From CAZUDO01 sp964618895 (GTDB lineage: Bacteria > Desulfobacterota > Binatia > DP-6): DNA of 64,000 bases. A program made the position numbers and the translations under genes. The notes beneath the pieces were generated by a model. That model worked only from the letters and a program-made list of their open reading frames with translations. It made no database searches and was not told the DNA's origin. Positions within the stretch are counted from its first letter, which is position 1. Every line of letters starts with the position of its first letter. The stretch spans positions 62,001 to 126,000 of the forward strand of contig CAZUDO010000041.1 of NCBI GenBank assembly GCA_964618895.1, read 5' to 3'. This document shows, in pieces, positions 44,517 through 53,372 of this stretch.

Positions 44517-44544
44517 CTTATCCGGTGGTCCAACCAATTGTCAA
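44517..44544 (-). promoter_or_regulatory. promoter with embedded FadR/PdhR-like operator for the GntR-diiron operon
   Basis: Minus strand: TTGACA (44544-44539), 16-bp spacer, GATAAG (44522-44517). The spacer contains TGGT-TGG-ACCA (44536-44526), the core of the PdhR/FadR consensus ATTGGTnnnACCAAT, flanked by AAT on one side. Repressor binding would occlude the polymerase. The predicted transcript start is within a few bases of GTG 44507, so the message would be nearly leaderless. Confidence 0.5.
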
Positions 44545-44725
44545 GCCTATTCTCTGCAAAATCATGGCTCGGGGCAGACCAGCAGCCGACCCGGGCCGTC
44601 GCGCCGGCCGGAATCCTCGTCCCGGGGGTCCGCCCGCCCGCCCCCTGGCCCCGCTCCCCTTGTGACGGGACCGTGAGGAAGCATACGTTCGCGCGCGAAA
44701 CCAAACACTGGGAGGGGCAACACGC

Positions 44726-45022
44726 ATGGCGACACGGATTCGTCCGCTGAGCGATCGCATCATCGTACGGCGGGTCGAGGAGCAGGAGCAGAAGAGTCTC
44801 GGGGGGATCATCATTCCCGACACCGCCAAAGAGAAGCCGCAGGAGGGCAAGGTGATCGCGGTCGGACCGGGCAAGCGGGACGACGGTAAGATCCTCAAGG
44901 TCGATGTGAAGGTGGGAGACCGGGTGCTGTTCGGCAAGTACGCCGGGAGCGAGGTCAAGCTCGACGGGGAAGAGCATCTGATCCTTCGCGAAGAAGACAT
45001 CCTCGGCGTTGTCGAGGCATAG
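44726..45022 (+). CDS. groES: co-chaperonin GroES
   Basis: 98 aa: IRPLSDRIIVRRVEEQEQKSLGGIIIPDTAKEKPQEGKVIAVG, with the mobile loop GGIIIPDTA and the dome segments. Forms the heptameric lid of the chaperonin. GGGAGGGG lies 12-5 bases before the ATG. GroEL follows 11 bp later. No CIRCE (TTAGCACTC-N9-GAGTGCTAA) repeat is found in the 188-bp upstream region. A palindrome TTCGCGCGCGAA (44688-44699) and a CCCTTGTGA (44658-44666) are the only notable elements there, so heat-shock control by HrcA is not supported. Confidence 0.97.
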   Translation: MATRIRPLSDRIIVRRVEEQEQKSLGGIIIPDTAKEKPQEGKVIAVGPGKRDDGKILKVDVKVGDRVLFGKYAGSEVKLDGEEHLILREEDILGVVEA

Positions 45023-45033
45023 GAGGAACGCAG

Positions 45034-46662
<1,629 letters not shown>

Positions 46663-46677
46663 CGACCCGTGAGGTGC

Positions 46678-46713
46678 CCGTGGGCCCGCCCGTCTCGTGC
46701 GGCGGGCCCACGG
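46678..46713. terminator. groESL terminator hairpin (convergent junction)
   Basis: CCGTGGGCCCGCC (46678-46690) and GGCGGGCCCACGG (46701-46713) form a perfect 13-bp stem with a 10-nt loop, 15 bases after the groEL stop and 13 bases before the convergent gene's stop. No T tract, but the stability suggests a bidirectional terminator or 3' stabiliser. Confidence 0.65.
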
Positions 46714-46726
46714 CCCCAAGGCCGGC

Positions 46727-47194
46727 TCAGTGGACGGCCGACGGGGTCTCGTCGTCGTCGGGCTCGACGACCTTGAGCGCGGCCAGGCGGGTCAGGCGAT
46801 CGGCGTCCAGCGCGATGCCGAGTTCCGGGAGGGCGAGGCCGGCGGCCGTCCACTCGGGGACGAAGAGAAGGGGCTGGGCCTCACCGTCGTAGCCGAGCTG
46901 CACGAGCAGGTCGGCTTCGTAGCTGCGGCAGTTCTTGGTGCAGCAGGTGAACTCTTCCCGCACGCGGTAGAAGCCCTCGGCGGGCAGCGGCACGAGCGAC
47001 GTGGCCCAGGCGCTGGCGGGGATGGTGTGCCCCTGTTCGTGCCACTGGGCGCGATTGACGCTCCAGCTGCTCGGCAGGTAGAGGCCGGGGCCGGGGTCGC
47101 CGTGGTTGTGGAAGAACACCAGGCGGCCCGCGGGGACGTCGTCGCCGAGCGCCCGGGTCGTCCGGTAGATGCCACACGGAGGCAGGTCGGCCAT
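46727..47194 (-). CDS. conserved protein of unknown function with a Cys motif
   Basis: 155 aa from ATG 47194. Notable segments are CGIYRTTRALGDDVPAGRLVFFHNHGDPGPGLYLPSSW, a central FTCCTKNCRSYEADLLVQLGYDGEAQPLLFVPEW with a CC-x3-C cluster that could bind metal, and LALPELGIALDADRLTRL. I recall similar hypothetical proteins in Myxococcota-type genomes, with no assigned role. No signal peptide or membrane helix. Convergent with groEL. Confidence 0.65.
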   Translation of the reverse strand: MADLPPCGIYRTTRALGDDVPAGRLVFFHNHGDPGPGLYLPSSWSVNRAQWHEQGHTIPASAWATSLVPLPAEGFYRVREEFTCCTKNCRSYEADLLVQLGYDGEAQPLLFVPEWTAAGLALPELGIALDADRLTRLAALKVVEPDDDETPSAVH

Positions 47195-47291
47195 GGGTGC
47201 ATCATGCCCCATCCCGGCGCCGGGATCACGCGCCGGATGCGGGGTGGTTCGTGCGTTGACGGCCGCGGTGCCGGGCCCGTAGAACCGCGCC

Positions 47292-48266
47292 ATGACCATG
47301 ATCGGCATCCGTTTCGACCTGCGGGTGCCCCCGTTCGCCGCCACCACCCACGCGGCGCAGTATGCCGCCTGTCTCGACCAGTGCGCGTGGGCCGACCGGC
47401 TGGGCCTGGACGCGGTGGCGCTCTCCGAACACCACGGGGTCGACGACGGCTACATGCCGGCACCGCTCACGATCGCGGCCGCCGTTGCGGGTCGCACGAC
47501 ACGCATCCGCATCAACATCGCGGCCCTGCTGGTGCCGCTGCACGATCCCGTGCGCGTGGCCGAGCAGCTCGCCGTCCTCGACCTCCTGAGCGGTTCGCGG
47601 GTGAGCCTGGTCGCGGGCCTCGGCTACCGCCACGAGGAGTTCGAGATGGCGGCCGTCGACCGCACCCAGCGCGGCAAGCTCCTCGACGAGTACGTGCAGG
47701 TGATGCGGAAGGCGTGGACCGGCGAGCCGTTCGAGTGGCGTGGCCGGACGGTACGCGTCACGCCGAAGCCCGCGAGCCCGCCACTGGTGCTGATCGGGGG
47801 CTCGACGCCGATGGCGGCCCGGCGCGCAGCGCGTCTGCGGTGCGGGTTCTTCCCCGCCATCGGCGACCAGGCCCTGGTCGCCCTGTACGAGCAGGAGTGC
47901 GCCCGGCACGGCTTCACCGGCTTCGCGATGGTGCCCGCCGGGCCCGGCTTCGTCCACGTGAGCGAGGACCCCGAGCGCGACTGGGCCCGCATCGGCCCGC
48001 ACGCCCTCTACGATGCCGAGACCTATGACCGCTGGCAGACCGCCGACCAGCGCTCGCAGGTGCACGTCGCGGCGCCTACGATCGACGGCGTGCGCGCGAG
48101 CGGTGTCTACCGTATCGTCACGCCGGACGAGTGCGTGGCGCTGGCGCAGGAGCATGGCCGGGTGCTCCTCCACCCGCTGATGGGCGGCATGTCGCCGGAG
48201 CTCGGGTGGGAGGGGCTCCGCCTGTTCGAGCACAAGGTGCTGCCGCGCCTGCGTGCGCGGGCGTGA
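47292..48266 (+). CDS. LLM-class flavin-dependent oxidoreductase
   Basis: 324 aa. Luciferase-like TIM barrel: GIRFDLRVPPFA, CLDQCAWADRLGLDAVALSEHHG, RINIAALLVPLHDPVRVAEQLAVLDLLSGSRVSLVAGLGYRHEEFEM, PPLVLIGGSTPMAARRAARL. The SEHHG motif is typical of FMN/F420 luciferase-family monooxygenases. Substrate unknown. Divergent from the unknown gene at 46727 across about 97 bp. A second, distant LLM enzyme lies at 40719. Confidence 0.88.
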   Translation: MTMIGIRFDLRVPPFAATTHAAQYAACLDQCAWADRLGLDAVALSEHHGVDDGYMPAPLTIAAAVAGRTTRIRINIAALLVPLHDPVRVAEQLAVLDLLSGSRVSLVAGLGYRHEEFEMAAVDRTQRGKLLDEYVQVMRKAWTGEPFEWRGRTVRVTPKPASPPLVLIGGSTPMAARRAARLRCGFFPAIGDQALVALYEQECARHGFTGFAMVPAGPGFVHVSEDPERDWARIGPHALYDAETYDRWQTADQRSQVHVAAPTIDGVRASGVYRIVTPDECVALAQEHGRVLLHPLMGGMSPELGWEGLRLFEHKVLPRLRARA

Positions 48267-48454
48267 TGCCCCTTCGTACCTGATCCAATGCCCAGCGGGC
48301 CGTTGTCCGTGCTCTCTCGGGCACGCACGCTGCGGCGATGGCCGGCGGCGACCAGCGACGACGTGGTGCCGGCCGCGGGCGCCGTCTTGCGGCTCGCCGC
48401 GGGACGAGTAGGATATCAGCCGATGATAACCGCCAGACCGACCGTGCGCTCGGT

Positions 48455-48748
48455 GTGTTGCTCGACTTCGATGGATTCCTCGCCGAGGTGGGCGGCGGCT
48501 TGTGGGTCAAGATTGTGGTGCGATGCGTCCCGACGTCGCAGACCTGCCCGCAGGGCTTGTCCTACGCGCTCACCCTGCACGAGCCGAATGGCCGGCGGAT
48601 CCTGGGCTTCGACAATGCGCACGCCCGCGACCATCGCCACGACGATCGGGGGGTCCGAGGGTACGCCTATCGTAGCGCGGCAGCATTGTTCGAGGACTTT
48701 TGGACGGAGGTCGATCGGGTGTTGACCGAACGAGGGCTCCAGGGATGA
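48455..48748 (+). CDS. DUF6516-like protein, putative toxin partner
   Basis: 97 aa from GTG 48455 (ATG 48338 would add 39 residues of non-protein-like sequence). VKIVVRCVPTSQTCPQGLSYALTLHEPNGRRILGFDNAHARDHRHDD, then YAYRSAAALFEDFWTEVDRVL, resembles DUF6516: a strand-rich core with a (Y/F)DN...GDHRH-like motif, here FDNAHARDHRHDD. DUF6516 genes are typically followed by a small HTH protein, as here, with a 4-bp overlap (ATGA). The pair is suspected to be a toxin-antitoxin system; activity is unproven. Confidence 0.6.
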   Translation: MLLDFDGFLAEVGGGLWVKIVVRCVPTSQTCPQGLSYALTLHEPNGRRILGFDNAHARDHRHDDRGVRGYAYRSAAALFEDFWTEVDRVLTERGLQG

Positions 48749-49122
48749 CCCCGCAGCGGTTGCTCCGGATCGGCATCGCGCCGTACGAGAGCATCAAGGC
48801 GGGGACGCTGGCCGTTGCCCGCGGTGAGCGAATCTTCGGAGCGACGGAACCAATGGTGTGGTTCACGTCGCTTGAGTCGTTGGCGCAGGTGCTGTCACGA
48901 CGGAACCGCCTCCTCCTGGAGATGATCGCGCGCACTGAGCCGTCGTCCGTGACGGACCTGGCGCGGACCACGGGTCGCGCGAAGGGGAATCTCTCGCGGA
49001 CGCTCCGGACCCTGGAGCGCTATCGGCTCCTGCGGTTCGAGCGCGGGGCGCGGGGCCAGCTGCGGCCGCGGGTCACGTTCGGTCGGATCCGCCTCGATAT
49101 CCACCTTGAGTCGCCACGGTGA
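48745..49122 (+). CDS. winged-HTH protein (HVO_A0114-like), putative antitoxin/regulator
   Basis: 125 aa from ATG 48745, overlapping the DUF6516 stop. MVWFTSLESLAQVLSRRNRLLLEMIARTEPSSVTDLARTTGRAKGNLSRTLRTLERYRLLRFERG is a MarR/ArsR-like winged helix of the HVO_A0114 family, and PRVTFGRIRLDIHL is the family ending. In this family's usual operon it sits right behind a DUF6516 gene; it is likely the DNA-binding autoregulator or antitoxin. Convergent with the 2OG oxygenase-like gene by seven bases. Confidence 0.75.
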   Translation: MTPQRLLRIGIAPYESIKAGTLAVARGERIFGATEPMVWFTSLESLAQVLSRRNRLLLEMIARTEPSSVTDLARTTGRAKGNLSRTLRTLERYRLLRFERGARGQLRPRVTFGRIRLDIHLESPR

Positions 49123-49129
49123 GCCGTCC

Positions 49130-50134
49130 TCACGCGGTGGCCGGCGCCGGGAAGCGGATGTACTCCTCGATCATGAGCAGTGCCAGGTCGGTGCCGTTCG
49201 GCAGCGTGTCGCCGAGCCGGCGCCGCCGGCGGAGATCGGTCAGCAGCGTGTCGAGGATGTCCGTGCGCGTGAGGTCGTCGGTGTGCTCGGCTACAGTGCG
49301 GCGCTCGGCTTCGTCGGCGTAGCAGTAGGCCTTCCACGACACCGAGAAGCGGAGGTCGTCCCAGGCATAGCGCACCACGACCTCGTCGCCGGAGCCGACC
49401 CGCCAGCGGTCGCGACCCTCGAAGGTGAGGCGCATGCCGATCGCCAACGGTGGCAGCGCCGCCGCCTCGGTGACGCGGTCGACGCCGTGGAAGGTGCTGT
49501 CGGTGTCGAGCAGCACGGCGGTGTTGTGGGTCGCGGGGAGGACGGCGGGCGCCCCGCAGGCCCCGGTGGGGTAGAAGGCGAACTCGCCGCCGCGGCAGCC
49601 GCGGAACCACGCCACGCCGGTGGCGATCGGCATGCGCCAGCGCTCGAACAGGCCGGAGTGGTGCATCACCACCAACAGCCACTCCGGGTCCTTGGTGCGG
49701 TTGGCGCCGCGGAACTCGGGCACGTCGGTGTGGACGGCCAGCTCCTGCCCGGGTACGAGCAGATTGGCGTACACGATCGCGGGCGCGATCACGGGCCGGC
49801 CATAGAGCGTGCGCGCCGCCTCGACGAACCCCTCGAGCCAGAGGAAGCCCTCGATCCCAGGGACGACCGGCTCGGCGTAGGCGTAGGTCTCGCGGAAGTA
49901 GTTCGTGCGCACCGCGAGCGACTCGAACGACTCGCTGCGGCCCAGCCGGCCGCCGGTCTTGATGAAGTTCATGGCGGCGTCGTGGCGCTGGTAGAGACCG
50001 TGGCCCAGCTCCTCCTGGATCGGGGTCTGGCCGTACATGCCGTAGCTGCCGAAGCGCTCGCACAGCGCGAGCATGGCGTCGGCCTCGGCCGCGGTCAGCA
50101 GCGGGGCGAAGGTGGTGTGGCGGGACGGGGTCAC
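49130..50134 (-). CDS. 2-oxoglutarate/Fe(II) oxygenase-like protein
   Basis: 334 aa. A probable jelly-roll core with the metal triad pattern HxD in LAVHTDVPEFRG, followed by the distal histidine in LDTDSTFHGVDRV, and an arginine-containing strand GMRLTFEGRDRWRV that may bind 2-oxoglutarate. AFYPTGACGAPAVLPATHNTAVLLDTD matches the strand pairs of prolyl-hydroxylase-like folds. The substrate is unknown and no recognised subfamily was assigned. GTG start at 50134. Divergent from the methyltransferase gene across 62 bp. Confidence 0.55.
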   Translation of the reverse strand: MTPSRHTTFAPLLTAAEADAMLALCERFGSYGMYGQTPIQEELGHGLYQRHDAAMNFIKTGGRLGRSESFESLAVRTNYFRETYAYAEPVVPGIEGFLWLEGFVEAARTLYGRPVIAPAIVYANLLVPGQELAVHTDVPEFRGANRTKDPEWLLVVMHHSGLFERWRMPIATGVAWFRGCRGGEFAFYPTGACGAPAVLPATHNTAVLLDTDSTFHGVDRVTEAAALPPLAIGMRLTFEGRDRWRVGSGDEVVVRYAWDDLRFSVSWKAYCYADEAERRTVAEHTDDLTRTDILDTLLTDLRRRRRLGDTLPNGTDLALLMIEEYIRFPAPATA

Positions 50135-50196
50135 CCGGCGAGGAGTAGTGGAAGACGGCCGCTCGAATCAAGTACGGTGACCCCCATGCTGACCCC

Positions 50197-51048
50197 ATGT
50201 TGAGGGACACGACGCGCGGCATCGTTCGCCCGGCGCGGCGTCCGCCGGGATGGCGTGCGCCCGGCCCCGCGCCCGCGGGCGATCCGGCGCTTGGCCCGTG
50301 GCCGGGCGAGGACCTGTGCTACCTGGCCGGCGACTGGCGCATCCTGCAGCGTCTCGACGGCCACCGCTGGTCGCTCGACGACCTGGTGACCGCCTGGTTC
50401 GCGGCCGCGCAGCTGGCGAGCGCGCCGCCGGCGCGGGTGGCCGACCTCGGCTGCGGGATCGGGACCGTCCTGCTGCTGCTCGCCTGGCGTTTTCCGGCCG
50501 CACGGTGCGTGGGCGTCGAGGCCCAGGCGGTGAGCGTCGACCTCGCCCGGCGCTCGCTCGCCTGGAATCAGACGGCCGGTCGCTGCGAGGTCCGGGAGGG
50601 CGACCTGCGCGATCCGGCGCTCATCCCGGAGGGGCCGGTGTTCGATCTGGTCACGGGGACGCCCCCGTACCTCCCGCCAGGCACGGCGATCGAGTCGCAG
50701 CGCGTCCAATGCGGCCCGGCGCACATCGAGCACCGCGGGGGCATCGAGGAGTACTGCCTCTCGGCGGCGCGTGTGCTCGCCCGGGGCGGGTGCTTCGTCG
50801 CCTGTGCGGGCGGGCGGCAGGAAGAGCGCGTGCGCGCCGCCGCCGCCGGCGCCGGGCTCACGATCGAACGGCAGCGGGCGGTGATCCCCCGCGCAGGCAA
50901 GGATGCGCTCCTCGCGGTCTATGCCATGCGCCGGGCCGGCGGGGAGGGACCGAGGGCGATCGGCCCGCCCCTGGTCGTGCGCGACGAGCGCGGGCGGCGG
51001 ACGGACGAGTTCCGCGCCCTCCGCGCCGATATGGGCATGCCGCCCTGA
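50197..51048 (+). CDS. class I SAM methyltransferase (TrmN6/YfiC-like)
   Basis: 283 aa. LDGHRWSLDDLVTAWFAA (the hydrophobic substrate entry of the TrmN6 group), motif I VADLGCGIGTVLLLLAW, ARCVGVEAQAVSVDLARRSL, and GTPPYLPPG at the position of the N6-adenine or glutamine NPPY motif. The first Asn is replaced by Thr, which may change or weaken base methylation. The relatives methylate A37 of tRNA1(Val) or protein glutamines. The N-terminal ~40 residues are Arg/Pro-rich and the start is uncertain. Confidence 0.75.
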   Translation: MLRDTTRGIVRPARRPPGWRAPGPAPAGDPALGPWPGEDLCYLAGDWRILQRLDGHRWSLDDLVTAWFAAAQLASAPPARVADLGCGIGTVLLLLAWRFPAARCVGVEAQAVSVDLARRSLAWNQTAGRCEVREGDLRDPALIPEGPVFDLVTGTPPYLPPGTAIESQRVQCGPAHIEHRGGIEEYCLSAARVLARGGCFVACAGGRQEERVRAAAAGAGLTIERQRAVIPRAGKDALLAVYAMRRAGGEGPRAIGPPLVVRDERGRRTDEFRALRADMGMPP

Positions 51049-51062
51049 GGCGCGTCAGTCGC

Positions 51063-52505
51063 TCAGCCGTGGATGGGCGGTCGCCGTCCCGCCCAGGGCA
51101 GCGCCTGCTCGAGCTGCGCGGCGACGCGGAGAAGAAGGTCCTCGCGCCCCGTCGCCGCGACCACCTGCACGCCGATCGGGAGGCCGTCCGCCGTCCAGTG
51201 GAGCGGCAGCGAGATCGCCGGCTGGCCGGAGAGGTTGAAGGGCAGGGTGAAGACGCCGTACGGCGCGGCGCGCAGGAACGCCCGCAGGGGCTCGTCGGGG
51301 GTCGACGTGATGTAGCCGAGCGCAGGCGGCGGGGCGGCCTGGGTGGGCGTGATCAGCAGGTCGAACCCCCGCTCCCACCACGCCGCCAGGCGGCGACCGA
51401 GGGCGTGCACGCCCTCGATGGCGGCGAGCAGCAGCGGGGCGGGCACGGCGCGCCCGCGGTCGGCCAGCGCCCACGTGAGCGGCTCCACGTCGGCCTCCCC
51501 GACCTCGCGGCCCACCTTAGCGCCGGCGGCGTCGAGCGCGCGCGCTATATTGGAGGCCACCACGGTGACGAAGCACGTGACGGCCTCGGCATCGTCGAGC
51601 GCCTCTGGATAGGTCTCCTCGACGACGTGGCCCGCGCCAGCGAGCGCGCGGGCGGCAGCGTCGACCGCGGCGCGGTTCTCGGCGTGGAGATCGATTCCGC
51701 GCGGCGCGCGCGTCATGACGCCCACACGGAGCGTGCCGGGTGGGGTCTCCAGGGTGGAGGCGAACGGCGCCGACGGCAGCGGCGCGAAGTACGGGTCGCC
51801 CGGCATCGGCCCGGCGACCACGTCGAGCAGGGTGGCCGCGTCGCGCACGCTGCGCGTCAGCGCGAACTCGACCGAGAAGCCGCTCCAGCGCTCGCCGAGC
51901 GCGGGACCGAAGGACGAGCGCCCGCGCGTCGGCTTCAAGCCGACCAGGCCGCACATGCTGGCCGGCCCGCGGATCGACCCGCCGCCGTCGCTCGCGTGCG
52001 CGCAGGGCACGATGCCGGCTGCGACCGCGGCCGCCGCGCCGCCGCTCGACCCGCCGGCGCTGTGCGCCAGATTCCACGGGTTGCGCGTCGCGCCGTAGGC
52101 CTCCGGCTCGGTAGTGGGCAGCAGCGCCAGCTCGGGGGTGTTGGTCCGGCCGAGCGACACCAGCCCGGCGCCGACCAGCTTGCGCGTGAGATAGCCGTCC
52201 TCACGCTCGCGCCAGCCGGCATCCCGGAGAAAGCGCATGCCGGCGTGGTTCGGCTGCCCGGCCTCCGGGCCGCCGATGTCCTTCATCAGGAACGGGACGC
52301 CGCGAAACGGACCTCGCGGCAAGTCGCCGGCCGCCGCGCGCGCCCGCGCGCGTTCGAGCGCCGGATGGATGACGGCGTTCAACTGCGGGTTCAGGCGCTC
52401 GAGACGGGTGATGGCCGCGTCGACGAGCTCCACGGGCGACAGCTCGCCGCGGCAAACGAGATCGGCCTGCGCGGTCGCGTCGAGGGCGGCGAGTTGGTCC
52501 GGCAT
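51063..52505 (-). CDS. amidase signature family protein
   Basis: 480 aa. Catalytic triad regions: Lys in FRGVPFLMKDIGG, cis-Ser and Ser in NLAHSAGGSSGGAAAAVAAGIVPCAHASDGGGSIRGPASMCGLVGLKPTRGR. The C-terminal PAISLPLHWTADGLPIGVQVVAA is the usual family ending. Hydrolyses carboxylic amides; it lacks the GatCAB context and so is probably a catabolic or 6-aminohexanoate-cyclic-dimer-hydrolase-like amidase. Cytoplasmic. The cycloisomerase-like gene ends 24 bp upstream on the same strand. Confidence 0.92.
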   Translation of the reverse strand: MPDQLAALDATAQADLVCRGELSPVELVDAAITRLERLNPQLNAVIHPALERARARAAAGDLPRGPFRGVPFLMKDIGGPEAGQPNHAGMRFLRDAGWREREDGYLTRKLVGAGLVSLGRTNTPELALLPTTEPEAYGATRNPWNLAHSAGGSSGGAAAAVAAGIVPCAHASDGGGSIRGPASMCGLVGLKPTRGRSSFGPALGERWSGFSVEFALTRSVRDAATLLDVVAGPMPGDPYFAPLPSAPFASTLETPPGTLRVGVMTRAPRGIDLHAENRAAVDAAARALAGAGHVVEETYPEALDDAEAVTCFVTVVASNIARALDAAGAKVGREVGEADVEPLTWALADRGRAVPAPLLLAAIEGVHALGRRLAAWWERGFDLLITPTQAAPPPALGYITSTPDEPLRAFLRAAPYGVFTLPFNLSGQPAISLPLHWTADGLPIGVQVVAATGREDLLLRVAAQLEQALPWAGRRPPIHG

Positions 52506-52529
52506 GGTCGGTCCCTCTAGCAGACCCGC

Positions 52530-53372
52530 CTAGTGTGGTGCGAGAAGGGGTTCGAGGCACGACCGCCCGGCGTTGCCGAGCCCGATCGCCCCCGGGTGCA
52601 CGGTCGTGAACTGCGGCGCGATCACCCACTCGAAGCACTCCATGGCGAGGATGACCAGCATGAAGCCCGCCAGGGCGCCGGTCAGCACCTCGCGCCAGGG
52701 GGTCTCCACCGTCGGCGTCTCGTCGATCGGGAACCAGAGCGGCAGGGTGAGCACGAACCAGGTGCCGTACATGAGCGTCCCGAACCACAGCATGAAGGGC
52801 AGGTCGTCGTAGCAGAAGAGCCGCGTCATGAACGGGTTGGCGTTGAGCACCGTCTCGAGCGCCGCGACCGTGAGACACACCGGCACCACCGCGAGCCGCT
52901 GTACCCACGGCCCCTGGCCGGCGAGGCGCGCGCGGGCCCAGCGTAGCCCCATGTTGAGCAGGGTGCCGTAGGTGCTGAAGTACGCCACGGTGACGAAGTA
53001 GAGGAAGAACGGCACGTGGTTCACGTGCCACGTGGTGGGAAAGCCGTACTGCATGTGCAGGACTTCGTAGAAGTATTTGGTCCAGTAGTTGCCGAGGAAC
53101 GCGAACAGGAACATCCAGGCCTGGAACTTCGAGTGGTAGAGCGCCAGCGCCGGCTTGCCGCGATCTTCGGGCACGCGCCGCACATACGGGGGCAGCAGCA
53201 CCCCCAGCCAGAGCCCGAGGCCGTAGACCATGAACGCCGGGTCGCTCCAGCGCTCGGCGACGCCGGAGAGCATGACGACGCCGCTCACTGCGCCCCAGAC
53301 GGGGGTGTAGAGCAGATACCACCGCTCGGCGGCGCGCTTGCCGGGATTGGTCGAGAAGAGGGAGCTGGTCAC
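52530..53372 (-). CDS. cycloeucalenol cycloisomerase-like membrane protein
   Basis: 280 aa with six to seven hydrophobic helices. Several stretches line up with plant cycloeucalenol cycloisomerase (CPI1): ERWYLLYTPVWG near the start, FLFAFLGNYWTKYFYEVL followed by YGFPTTWHVNHVPFF, ALETVLNANPF, and WFVLTLPLWFPIDE. CPI1 opens the cyclopropane ring of sterol intermediates. In bacteria, homologues occur in some sterol-making or unplaced lineages. No oxidosqualene cyclase or squalene epoxidase is in the window, so the role could be related lipid isomerisation. GTG 53372 overlaps the GST stop by four bases (GTGA). Confidence 0.6.
   Translation of the reverse strand: MTSSLFSTNPGKRAAERWYLLYTPVWGAVSGVVMLSGVAERWSDPAFMVYGLGLWLGVLLPPYVRRVPEDRGKPALALYHSKFQAWMFLFAFLGNYWTKYFYEVLHMQYGFPTTWHVNHVPFFLYFVTVAYFSTYGTLLNMGLRWARARLAGQGPWVQRLAVVPVCLTVAALETVLNANPFMTRLFCYDDLPFMLWFGTLMYGTWFVLTLPLWFPIDETPTVETPWREVLTGALAGFMLVILAMECFEWVIAPQFTTVHPGAIGLGNAGRSCLEPLLAPH

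Noticed and set aside
44538..44725. CIRCE heat-shock operator upstream of groES
   Set aside because: No TTAGCACTC-N9-GAGTGCTAA match; only an unrelated 12-bp palindrome was found.
48338..48454. N-terminal extension of the DUF6516-like protein
   Set aside because: Arg/Gly-rich, no ribosome binding site, and outside the conserved core.
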